NCBI RefSeq assembly: GCF_002802985.1
Contig: NZ_NVPT01000033.1
Location: 1 to 34,878 of the forward strand
Length of the DNA stretch: 34,878 nt
Source of the DNA: Geodermatophilus chilensis
Lineage (GTDB): Bacteria > Actinomycetota > Actinomycetes > Mycobacteriales > Geodermatophilaceae
Reading direction: 5' to 3'
The notes beneath the pieces are model-generated. The model made no database searches. It was given only the letters and a program-made list of their open reading frames with translations, and was not told where the DNA came from. The translations under genes and the position numbers were made by a program. Below, piece after piece: positions 19,654 through 27,183 of the stretch. Numbering within the stretch: the first letter of the stretch is position 1; each line of letters starts with the position of its first letter.

Positions 19654-22521
19654 TCAGCTCGCGGGGACGGCGTCGCTGCCGGCCGCTGCCTTCTTCGTCG
19701 TCTTCGTGGCGGTCGTCTTCTTCGCGGCCGTGGTCACCTTCTTGGCCGTCGTCTTCTTGGCGGCGGCCTTCTTCTTGGTGGCCTTCTTCGTGCTCGGGTT
19801 GGCGCGGCGGTCGGCCAGCAGCTCGGCGGCGCGCTCGAGGGTGATGCTCTCGACGTCGTCGCCCTTGCGCAGGCTGGCGTTGGTCTCACCGTCGGACACG
19901 TACGGGCCGAACCGGCCCTCGCGGACGGTGACCGTGCCCTGGGTGACCGGGTCGGCGCCCAGCTCCTTGAGCGGCGCGGCGGCGGCGCGGCGTCCCCGCT
20001 GCTTGGGCTGGGCGAAGACGGCCAGCGCCTCGTCGAGGGTGACGGTGAACAGCCGGTCCTCGGACTCCAGCGACCGGGAGTCGGTGCCCTTCTTCAGGTA
20101 CGGCCCGTAGCGGCCGTTGAGCGCCTGGATCTCCTCGCCGTCCGGCGCGGTGCCGACCGTGCGCGGCAGGGTCAGCAGCTTGAGGGCGTCGTCGAGCGTG
20201 ACCGTCTCCGGGGACATCGACGAGAGCAGGCTCGCCGTCCGCGGGCTCTCCTTGCTGCCCTCGGGCACGACGGTGGTGACGTAGGGGCCGTACCGGCCGG
20301 CCTTGACCACCACCGGCAGCCCGGACTCCGGGTCGGTGCCGAGCGCGCGGTCGGCGGACGGCGCGGCGAGCAGCTCCTCGACCTTCTCCTGGGTCAGCTC
20401 GTCGGGGGCGAGGTCCTCGGGGAGGCTGACGCGGGGACCGTCCTCGCCACCGACCTGCAGGTAGGGCCCGTAGCGCCCGACCCGGACGACCACCGGCTCG
20501 CCGTTCGGCCCGGTGGCCCGCAGCAGGATCGAGTTCACCCCGCGGGCGTCGATCTCCTCCAGCTGCTGGCCGATGACCGACTTGAGCCCGCCGGAGGCGG
20601 CGATCCCGCCGGCGTGCCGACCCTCGCCGCCGAAGTAGAACTCGGTCAGCCAGTCGACCCGGCGCAGGTCACCGGCGGCGATCTCGTCGAGCTCGTTCTC
20701 CAGCGAGGCGGTGAAGTCGTAGTCGACGAGCTGGGCGAAGTGCTGCTCGAGCAGGTACACCACGGCGAAGGCCACGAAGGTGGGCACCAGCGCGGAGCCC
20801 TTCTTCCAGACGTACCCGCGGTCCTGGATGGTCTGCATGATCGACGCGTAGGTGGAGGGGCGACCGATGCCCAGCTCCTCCAGCCGCGCGACCAGGCTCG
20901 GCTCGGTGTAACGGGACGGCGGGGTCGTCGAGTGCCCCTTGGCCTCCAGCTCCCGGGTGTCGAGCTGCTGGCCGCGCTCGACCCGCGGCAGCCGGCGCTC
21001 GGCGTCGTCGCTGCCGTGGTCGTCGTCGCCGGCGGCGCCCTCGTCGCGCGACTCGACGTAGGCGCGGAGGAAGCCGGGGAAGGTGATGGTGCGGCCGCTG
21101 GCGGTGAACTCGACCGCCTCGTCGGTGCTGCTGCGCCCGGCCAGCCGGATGCTGACGCTCTGGCCGACGGCGTCGGCCATCTGCGAGGCGATGGTCCGCT
21201 GCCAGATCAGCTCGTAGAGCCGGAACTCGTCGCGGGCGAGCTGGCCGGCGAGCTGACCGGGGGTGCGGAAGCTGTCGCCGGCGGGCCGGATCGCCTCGTG
21301 CGCCTCCTGCGCGCCCTTGGCCTTCTTGGCGTAGCGGCGCGCCTCGGCCGGGACGTAGGCGTCGCCGTACAGCTCCCGGGCCTGGGTGCGGGCGGCATTG
21401 ATGGCCTCGTTCGACAGGTTGGTCGAGTCGGTCCGCATGTAGGTGATGTGGCCGTTCTCGTACAGCCGCTGCGCCACCCGCATGACCTGCGCCGAGGACC
21501 AGCCGAGCTTGCGGCCGGCCTCCATCTGCAGCGTCGAGGTGGTGAACGGCGCGTACGGGCGGCGCCGGTACGGCTTCTCGTCGACCCGGCTGACGGTGAC
21601 CTGCCGGCCCTCGAGCCGGGCGGCCAGGCCACGGGCGCCCGCCTCGTCGAGGTGCACGACCTCGCCGGTCGCTCGGCCGGTGGCCGGGTCGAAGTCGCGG
21701 CCGGTCGCGACCCGGCTGTCGTCGACGCTGACCAGGCGGGCGCGCAGGGTCGCCGGCTCGCCCTCGTCGGCGCCGGTGCGCCGGCCGGTGACCGCGAAGG
21801 TGCCCTCGAGCGACCAGTAGTCGGCGGAGCGGAAGGCCATCCGCTCCCGTTCCCGCTCGACCACGATCCGGGTGGCCACGGACTGCACCCGGCCCGCCGA
21901 GAGCTTCGGCAGCACCTTCTTCCACAGCACGGGGCTGACCTCGTAGCCGTAGAGCCGGTCGAGGATGCGGCGGGTCTCCTGCGCGTCGACCAGCGCGGTG
22001 TCCAGCTCCCGCGGGTTGGCGACGGCGCGGGCGATCGCCTCGGGGGTGATCTCGTGGAAGACCATGCGGCGCACCGGCACGCGCGGCTTGAGGGTGTCGA
22101 CCAGGTGCCAGGCGATGGCCTCGCCCTCGCGGTCCTCATCGGTGGCGAGGTAGACCTCGCTGGCGTCCTTCACCAGCTGCTTGAGCCGGCTGACCTGCTG
22201 CTTGCGGTCGGGGCTGACCACGTAGAGCGGCTCGAAGGCGTTGTCGACGTCGACGCCGAGCCGGGCCCAGGACGCGCCCTTGTGCTCGGCCGGTACGTCC
22301 GCGGCGTTGCGCGGCAGGTCGCGGATGTGCCCGACGCTGGCCTCGACGACGTAGCCGTTGCCCAGGTACCCGGCGATCTTCCCGGCCTTGGTCGGGGACT
22401 CCACGATGACCAGCGGTCGCCCGCCGCCCGCGGCGGTCCGGCGGCGGGCAGGGGTGCTCGTGCCGCCCGCGGTGGACGCGGCGGCAGAGGTGCCGGTGTT
22501 CGTGGTCTTCGTGGGTGCCAC
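19654..22521 (-). CDS. topA: DNA topoisomerase I
   Basis: A 955-residue type IA topoisomerase that relaxes negative supercoils. The Toprim motif PLVIVESPTKAGKI (about 36-49) and acidic ATDEDREGE (126-134) bind Mg. The active-site Tyr361 lies in ITYMRTDST. The C-terminal half lacks zinc fingers and instead has four GRYGPY/GRFGPY repeats, as in mycobacterial TopA. It ends in an approximately 45-residue Lys/Ala/Thr-rich tail that likely binds DNA. The GTG at 22521 is chosen for AGGAG five bases upstream; an ATG at 22593 would add 24 low-complexity residues. A methyltransferase gene follows after eight bases. Confidence 0.96.
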   Translation of the reverse strand: MAPTKTTNTGTSAAASTAGGTSTPARRRTAAGGGRPLVIVESPTKAGKIAGYLGNGYVVEASVGHIRDLPRNAADVPAEHKGASWARLGVDVDNAFEPLYVVSPDRKQQVSRLKQLVKDASEVYLATDEDREGEAIAWHLVDTLKPRVPVRRMVFHEITPEAIARAVANPRELDTALVDAQETRRILDRLYGYEVSPVLWKKVLPKLSAGRVQSVATRIVVERERERMAFRSADYWSLEGTFAVTGRRTGADEGEPATLRARLVSVDDSRVATGRDFDPATGRATGEVVHLDEAGARGLAARLEGRQVTVSRVDEKPYRRRPYAPFTTSTLQMEAGRKLGWSSAQVMRVAQRLYENGHITYMRTDSTNLSNEAINAARTQARELYGDAYVPAEARRYAKKAKGAQEAHEAIRPAGDSFRTPGQLAGQLARDEFRLYELIWQRTIASQMADAVGQSVSIRLAGRSSTDEAVEFTASGRTITFPGFLRAYVESRDEGAAGDDDHGSDDAERRLPRVERGQQLDTRELEAKGHSTTPPSRYTEPSLVARLEELGIGRPSTYASIMQTIQDRGYVWKKGSALVPTFVAFAVVYLLEQHFAQLVDYDFTASLENELDEIAAGDLRRVDWLTEFYFGGEGRHAGGIAASGGLKSVIGQQLEEIDARGVNSILLRATGPNGEPVVVRVGRYGPYLQVGGEDGPRVSLPEDLAPDELTQEKVEELLAAPSADRALGTDPESGLPVVVKAGRYGPYVTTVVPEGSKESPRTASLLSSMSPETVTLDDALKLLTLPRTVGTAPDGEEIQALNGRYGPYLKKGTDSRSLESEDRLFTVTLDEALAVFAQPKQRGRRAAAAPLKELGADPVTQGTVTVREGRFGPYVSDGETNASLRKGDDVESITLERAAELLADRRANPSTKKATKKKAAAKKTTAKKVTTAAKKTTATKTTKKAAAGSDAVPAS

Positions 22522-22715
22522 GGTGCTCCTGTCGGTGGTGCTCGGTGCAGGCGCCGACGGTCCGGCGCCGGACGACGCGGTCGCTGCCCGCATGCCCTCG
22601 GCCACGACACGGTAGGCCACGGGGCCGACCGGGAGCCCGGTGGCGACCCACCGTGGGCGTGCCGTCACCCGATCCAATGGCCGGGGGTCGCGCCGTGTTC
22701 CCGGGCCGCCCCGGG

Positions 22716-24242
22716 TCATGCCGGCTCCCGGACGCCGGCCACCACCTCACCGACCGCCGCCCGCGTCGGGGACCACTCGTCGTAGTACTCCCAGTGCATC
22801 ATCGCCGGGTCGGTCGGCAGCTCGACGGCGCCGTAGGAGTCCTCCCACGTCTGCTCCCCGTGGAACTCGGCCCAGGTGATCGGATCGACCGGCGCCGAGG
22901 CCTCGTACACCCGCTCGACCTCGAGCTCAGGAGCTCGGTTGTCCATCCCCGGACTGCCGAGCAGGACCACGTCGTGGGCAGCCAGCCGGCCCGGCGCGTC
23001 CGCCGCCCGGTCGATGACCAGGGTGCCGTAGCTGTGCCCGATGAGGGTGGTGTGCGGACGTCCTCCGGGTGCGCCCACCCGCGCCGCCGCGAGCCCGTCC
23101 AACGTCGCGTCCAGCGCCCGGCCGCCGGGCCAGGAATGGTGCGGGCTGGACGCCTTGGCCAGGTTCGACGGCGTCCGGTAACCCATCCACGCGATGGCCG
23201 CGACGGCGGCCCCCGGAGCTGCCGCCGTCGTGGCGTCCGCCACGACACCAGCGTGGTCGACGAGGTCGTCCAGGTCCTCGATCGGGTCGTTGCCGGTGCC
23301 GGGTACGAGCAACGCCACGTGGTCCGCGGTGTCCAGGTCCCCGACCGCCAGGGCGACCAACCCCTCCTCCGGCTGGAACTGGTGCAGCTGCACCTCCTCG
23401 CCTGCCGCCTCCTTCCTGGCCAACTCCGCCGCCACCGAGACGGCGATCTCGTGCCCGGGCGCGGGCTCATCCGTCAGCACCCGGCTGAGGGCCGACCTGT
23501 TCGCCTCGTCACGAGCCCAGGCCGGCAGCCCCTCGAGCGCGCCGACCCGGCCGGGGTCGGCGCGTATCGCGCTGTTCCGCTCGACCGTCGAGAGAGTCGC
23601 CCACCACTCGGCCACCGCGGCGGGGCCCGCGCCGGTCGGTGGGCACGGCACCCAGACCGTCGTGGTCGACGTGGCCACCGACCAGGACAGGTCGTCGAAG
23701 GTCGCGGGCGCGAGGGTGCTGCTCACGCCCAGTCGGACGAGGGCGTCCCTCGCCTCACCTGCGGCGAGTCCGGCGAGCGCCGCAGCCTGCAGCGCTTCCG
23801 CAGCCAGCTCCTGCGCCTGCAGCGCGACGGCGGTCTGGTCGGCGCCGAGGCCGGGCTCGGCGCCGACCGGCGCGGCCGGCAGCGAGACCAGTCGCCCGAC
23901 GCCGTCGAGCACGACGGGGACCGACGCGGCAGCGGCCAGCGCGCGCTCGGCGAGCTCCTGGGCGGTCTCCGCCTCGGCCAGCAGGCGCTGCGCCTGCTCG
24001 AGCGACTCGTCGAGGGCGGCGGTGACCGCGGTGGCGACCGTCGAGACCTCCACGAGCGCGGCGCCTGCGGACTGCGCGGCCGGCCCGTACCAGCAGTGGG
24101 CGTCCTCCAGCGAGCGGCCGACGGCCTCCACCCGGGCGCGCCAGGCCGGCAGCGCCCCGGCGACCGAGTCCAGGGTCCAGACCGCCCCGCGCAGCAGCGG
24201 GAGGTCCCACCCGGCGACCTCGCCGAGGGTGGGGGCGCTCAC
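22716..24242 (-). CDS. DUF1023 alpha/beta hydrolase with helical N-terminal domain
   Basis: A 508-residue protein in two parts. Residues 1 to about 200 are Ala/Glu-rich, predicted all-helical, and resemble the helical modules of type VII-secreted proteins. The C-terminal part (about 300-508) is a DUF1023-type serine hydrolase with nucleophile GHSYG (Ser404). Plausible triad partners are Asp453 (APVDPIT) and His483 (MMHWEYY). No Sec signal peptide is visible. The GTG at 24242 overlaps the stop of the small WXG100-like gene by four bases, so the two are coupled. The family is often annotated as esterase or lipase of unknown substrate. Export by a type VII-like route is an inference. Confidence 0.85.
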   Translation of the reverse strand: MSAPTLGEVAGWDLPLLRGAVWTLDSVAGALPAWRARVEAVGRSLEDAHCWYGPAAQSAGAALVEVSTVATAVTAALDESLEQAQRLLAEAETAQELAERALAAAASVPVVLDGVGRLVSLPAAPVGAEPGLGADQTAVALQAQELAAEALQAAALAGLAAGEARDALVRLGVSSTLAPATFDDLSWSVATSTTTVWVPCPPTGAGPAAVAEWWATLSTVERNSAIRADPGRVGALEGLPAWARDEANRSALSRVLTDEPAPGHEIAVSVAAELARKEAAGEEVQLHQFQPEEGLVALAVGDLDTADHVALLVPGTGNDPIEDLDDLVDHAGVVADATTAAAPGAAVAAIAWMGYRTPSNLAKASSPHHSWPGGRALDATLDGLAAARVGAPGGRPHTTLIGHSYGTLVIDRAADAPGRLAAHDVVLLGSPGMDNRAPELEVERVYEASAPVDPITWAEFHGEQTWEDSYGAVELPTDPAMMHWEYYDEWSPTRAAVGEVVAGVREPA

Positions 24243-24556
24243 CGGGCGGCCGGGGTGTACCGCCGGGCGAGCACCCGGTCGGCCAGCGCGGCGTCGGCAG
24301 CCCGGTACGAGTCCACGGCCGCGGACAGGGTCGCCGCGAGCGCCCCGGTCTGCTGGCCGAGCAGCTCCAGGGCGGCGCCCCAACCCGAGCCGGCGGCGCC
24401 GGCACTCTCCCCGGCTCCCCCGCTGACCGCCGTCCCCAGGGAGACCGCGGTGGATCGGCACAGCCGTGCCTCCGCGGAGAGCTCGGCGGCGAGGCCGGCC
24501 AGCTCGGCGGCCAGCGCGTCGATGGCGTCGAACTCCGCGGCGATCGTTGCGGACAC
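24239..24556 (-). CDS. WXG100/ESX-like small helical protein
   Basis: A 105-residue Ala-rich protein predicted to form two long helices, with a GWG turn (SGWGAALELL) near the middle, as in WXG100/ESAT-6-like or DUF2580-type proteins. It has no signal peptide and no Cys besides Cys33. The GTG at 24556 follows GGGAGG at nine bases. It overlaps the DUF1023 hydrolase by four bases, the usual arrangement for a secretion partner or chaperone encoded before its cargo. No type VII secretion ATPase is in this window, so secretion cannot be confirmed here. The family assignment rests on size, helicity and the GWG turn. Confidence 0.65.
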   Translation of the reverse strand: MSATIAAEFDAIDALAAELAGLAAELSAEARLCRSTAVSLGTAVSGGAGESAGAAGSGWGAALELLGQQTGALAATLSAAVDSYRAADAALADRVLARRYTPAAR

Positions 24557-24674
24557 GTCAGGACCTCCCGGCGTCTGTCCCGGGCCCACGGCGGGTCCGG
24601 TGCGGCGGGACGCTAGGACGGCCCGGCGTCGTCCCCGCGGTGCGCGTCCACAGCGCCGGTCGCCGTCCACAGAC

Positions 24675-24710
24675 CGGGCACGGGAGCGCCGAGCGGCGCG
24701 CCCGTGCCCG
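24675..24710 (-). terminator. Strong hairpin terminator after hppA
   Basis: An outer perfect 10-base stem (24675-24684 with 24701-24710, CGGGCACGGG/CCCGTGCCCG), one mismatch, then an inner 5-base stem GCGCC/GGCGC around GAGC. It lies 18 bases downstream of the hppA stop on the minus strand and separates hppA from the WXG100-like/hydrolase unit. Confidence 0.75.
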
Positions 24711-24728
24711 AGGGTCCTGGGCGTGCGG

Positions 24729-26984
24729 TCAGGGGACGCTGGTGGTCAGCGAGGTGGGGGCGTCGGCGGAGGCCCCGCCCACCACGACGGAGCGACGCTT
24801 GGACACCACCACGGCGCCGACGACGATCAACGCGGCGACCACCGCGATCGCGATGCGGGCGGCGGTGTTCTGCCCCTCGCCCACCGACAGGCCCACCACG
24901 GCCGGCGCGATGAGCAGCGCCACCAGGTTCATCACCTTGATCAGCGGGTTGATGGCCGGGCCCGCGGTGTCCTTGAAGGGGTCGCCGACGGTGTCGCCGA
25001 TGACCGTGGCCGCGTGCGCCTCGCTGCCCTTCCCGCCGTAGGCGCCGTCCTCGACCATCTTCTTGGCGTTGTCCCAGGCGCCCCCGGAGTTGGCGAGGAA
25101 GACGGCCATGAGCGTGCCGGCCGCGATCGCCCCGACCAGGTAGGCCGCCAGCGCCCCGAAGCCGAGCCCGAAGCCGACGGCCACGGGGGCGAGGACGGCG
25201 AGCAGGCCGGGGGTCGCGAGCTCGCGCAGCGAGTCCTTGGTGCAGATGTCGACGACGGCGCTGTAGTCCGGGCGCTCGGTGCGGTTCATGATCCCGGGCC
25301 GGGTGCGGAACTGCTCCCGCACCTCGAAGACCACGCGACCGGCCGCGCGGGAGACGGCGCTGATCGCCAGGCCGGAGAAGAAGAAGACCACGGCCGCGCC
25401 CAGCACCGCCCCCACGACGTTGCTCGGGTCGACCAGGCTAAAGGCCTCCCCGAGGTCCGCGCCGTCGAGGGCCACGCGCACCTGCTCGTTGTAGGAGCCG
25501 AACAGCGCCGTCGCGGCGAGGACGGCGGTCGCGATCGCGATGCCCTTGGTGATGGCCTTGGTCGTGTTGCCGACCGCGTCGAGGTCGGTGAGCACGCGGG
25601 CGCCCTCCTCGTCGATGTCGCCGGACATCTCCGCGATGCCCTGCGCGTTGTCGCTCACCGGGCCGAAGGTGTCCATCGAGACGATGACGCCCGCTGTCGT
25701 CAGCAGACCGCAGCCGGCCAGGGCGACGGCGTAGAGCGCCGCACCGCCACCGATCAGGAAGGCCCCGTAGACGGCGGCGCCGATGAGCAACGCCGCGTAC
25801 ACCGCCGACTCCAGCCCGAGGGAGATGCCGGAGAGGATCACCGTCGCCGGGCCCGTCAGCGAACTGCGCCCGACGTCCTGGACCGGCTTGCGACTGGTCT
25901 CGGTGAAGTAGCCGGTGAGCTGCTGGATGGCGGCGGCGAGCACGATGCCGACCAGCACCGCCACGAAGCCGAGCACCTGGGGGCTGACCACGCTGTCGGG
26001 GATGTCGGCGACGCCGGGCAGCACGGTGAAGGACGCCGCCGCGACGAGGACGAGCGAGACCACCGCCGAGGTGAAGAACCCGCGGTTGATCGGCGCGAGC
26101 CCGCTGGCGTCGCCCTTGCCCGGGTTGCTGGCCAGGATGCCGACGACCGACGCGATCACCCCGATCGCGGCGACCACGAGAGGGAAGACCATGCCGACGG
26201 CGCCGAAGAAGACCTGGCCGAGGATGAGCGCGGCGACCAGGGTGACCGCGTAGGACTCGAACAGGTCGGCGGCCATGCCGGCGCAGTCACCCACGTTGTC
26301 GCCCACGTTGTCGGCGATCGTGGCCGCGTTGCGGGGGTCGTCCTCGGGGATGCCGGCCTCGACCTTCCCGACGAGGTCGGCGCCGACGTCGGCGGCCTTG
26401 GTGAAGATGCCGCCGCCGACGCGCATGAACATCGCCAGCAGCGCCCCGCCGAAGCCGAAGCCCTCGAGCACCACCGGGGCGGTCTCGTCGAACAGCAGCA
26501 GCGCGAGGGCGGCACCGAACAGGCCCAGGCCGACGGTGATCATCCCGCACACCCCACCGGTGCGGTACGCGATGCGGAAGGCCGGCCGGTAGCCGCCGGT
26601 GCGCGCGGCGGCGGCCACCCGCACGTTGCCGCGGGTGGCCAGGGTCATCCCGATGAAGCCGACCGCCGCCGAGAACAGCGCGCCGACCAGGAAGAACAGC
26701 GCGCGGCCGATGCGGGTCCCCCAGCCGCCGTCGTGCACGGGGAGGACCAGCAGGAGCAGGAAGACGATGACGGCGAAGACGCCGAGCGTACGGAACTGTC
26801 TGCGCAGGTACGCCGCGGCGCCCTCCTGCACCGCTTGCGCGATCTCGCGCATCGTCGGGGTGCCCTGGTCGGCGGCCATGACCGCGCGGATCAGGTAGGC
26901 GGCGAAGGCGAGAGCGGCGAGCGAGACGGCGAGGACGATCGCCACCAGCACGATGTCCCCGCCGGAGAGCGCACTGTCCGGCAT
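24729..26984 (-). CDS. hppA: Proton-translocating pyrophosphatase, K+-independent type
   Basis: A 751-residue polytopic membrane pump (about 15-16 helices) coupling PPi hydrolysis to proton export. The PPi-binding motif DVGADLVGKVE is at 199-209, followed by the ADNVGDNVGDCAGMAADL block and the late GDTVGDPFKDTAGPAINPLIK block. The residue deciding potassium dependence is Lys476 in GNTTKA; K+-dependent enzymes have Ala there, so this is a K+-independent H+-PPase. The ATG at 26984 follows GGGAGGA. It is divergent from the helicase; a CRP-like palindrome overlaps its likely -10 (TACACT, 27084-27089 on the minus strand). It ends at a strong hairpin. Confidence 0.97.
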   Translation of the reverse strand: MPDSALSGGDIVLVAIVLAVSLAALAFAAYLIRAVMAADQGTPTMREIAQAVQEGAAAYLRRQFRTLGVFAVIVFLLLLVLPVHDGGWGTRIGRALFFLVGALFSAAVGFIGMTLATRGNVRVAAAARTGGYRPAFRIAYRTGGVCGMITVGLGLFGAALALLLFDETAPVVLEGFGFGGALLAMFMRVGGGIFTKAADVGADLVGKVEAGIPEDDPRNAATIADNVGDNVGDCAGMAADLFESYAVTLVAALILGQVFFGAVGMVFPLVVAAIGVIASVVGILASNPGKGDASGLAPINRGFFTSAVVSLVLVAAASFTVLPGVADIPDSVVSPQVLGFVAVLVGIVLAAAIQQLTGYFTETSRKPVQDVGRSSLTGPATVILSGISLGLESAVYAALLIGAAVYGAFLIGGGAALYAVALAGCGLLTTAGVIVSMDTFGPVSDNAQGIAEMSGDIDEEGARVLTDLDAVGNTTKAITKGIAIATAVLAATALFGSYNEQVRVALDGADLGEAFSLVDPSNVVGAVLGAAVVFFFSGLAISAVSRAAGRVVFEVREQFRTRPGIMNRTERPDYSAVVDICTKDSLRELATPGLLAVLAPVAVGFGLGFGALAAYLVGAIAAGTLMAVFLANSGGAWDNAKKMVEDGAYGGKGSEAHAATVIGDTVGDPFKDTAGPAINPLIKVMNLVALLIAPAVVGLSVGEGQNTAARIAIAVVAALIVVGAVVVSKRRSVVVGGASADAPTSLTTSVP

Positions 26985-27085
26985 GTGTTCCTCCCAGCGG
27001 TCGGCTGCCACCGGGGCACACTCGCTCCGGTCGGCGGAGGTACGTGTCCAGCACGCACGGGCCTGCACGGCTGGTGCCGCCGGAG

Positions 27086-27101
27086 TGTAAGGGAGATCAC
27101 A
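27086..27101. promoter_or_regulatory. Candidate CRP/FNR-family binding site
   Basis: TGTAA-N6-TCACA differs from the classical CRP consensus TGTGA-N6-TCACA at one position. It overlaps TACACT, a plausible -10 of hppA on the minus strand, about 100 bases upstream of hppA and 83 bases upstream of the helicase. A regulator binding here would most likely repress or gate hppA. The motif is short, so chance occurrence is possible. Confidence 0.45.
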
Positions 27102-27156
27102 CCCCGTACCGGTAGTCCCGCAGCCGGTCGAGTTCGGGCACCGGAGCCAGCGCGAC

Positions 27157-27174
27157 GTCACCCGTAGGTGTGAC
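27157..27174. promoter_or_regulatory. Inverted repeat just upstream of the helicase start
   Basis: GTCAC (27157-27161) and GTGAC (27170-27174) are complementary around eight bases, ten bases before the helicase GTG. It overlaps the region where a leaderless promoter would lie (GACAGT, 27172-27177, six bases before GTG). It may be an operator; no regulator can be named. Confidence 0.35.
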
Positions 27175-27183
27175 AGTGGTCCG

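Noticed and set aside
19680..19800. Short repeated Lys-codon units resembling a tandem repeat
   Set aside because: This is the Lys/Ala/Thr-rich C-terminal tail of TopA, common in actinobacteria, not an independent repeat element.
22515..27167. A 1550-codon open frame on the plus strand opposite topA, the DUF1023 hydrolase and hppA
   Set aside because: It is antisense to three well-supported genes. Its translation is Arg/Gly/Asp-rich with no domain, and such frames arise from GC-rich third positions.
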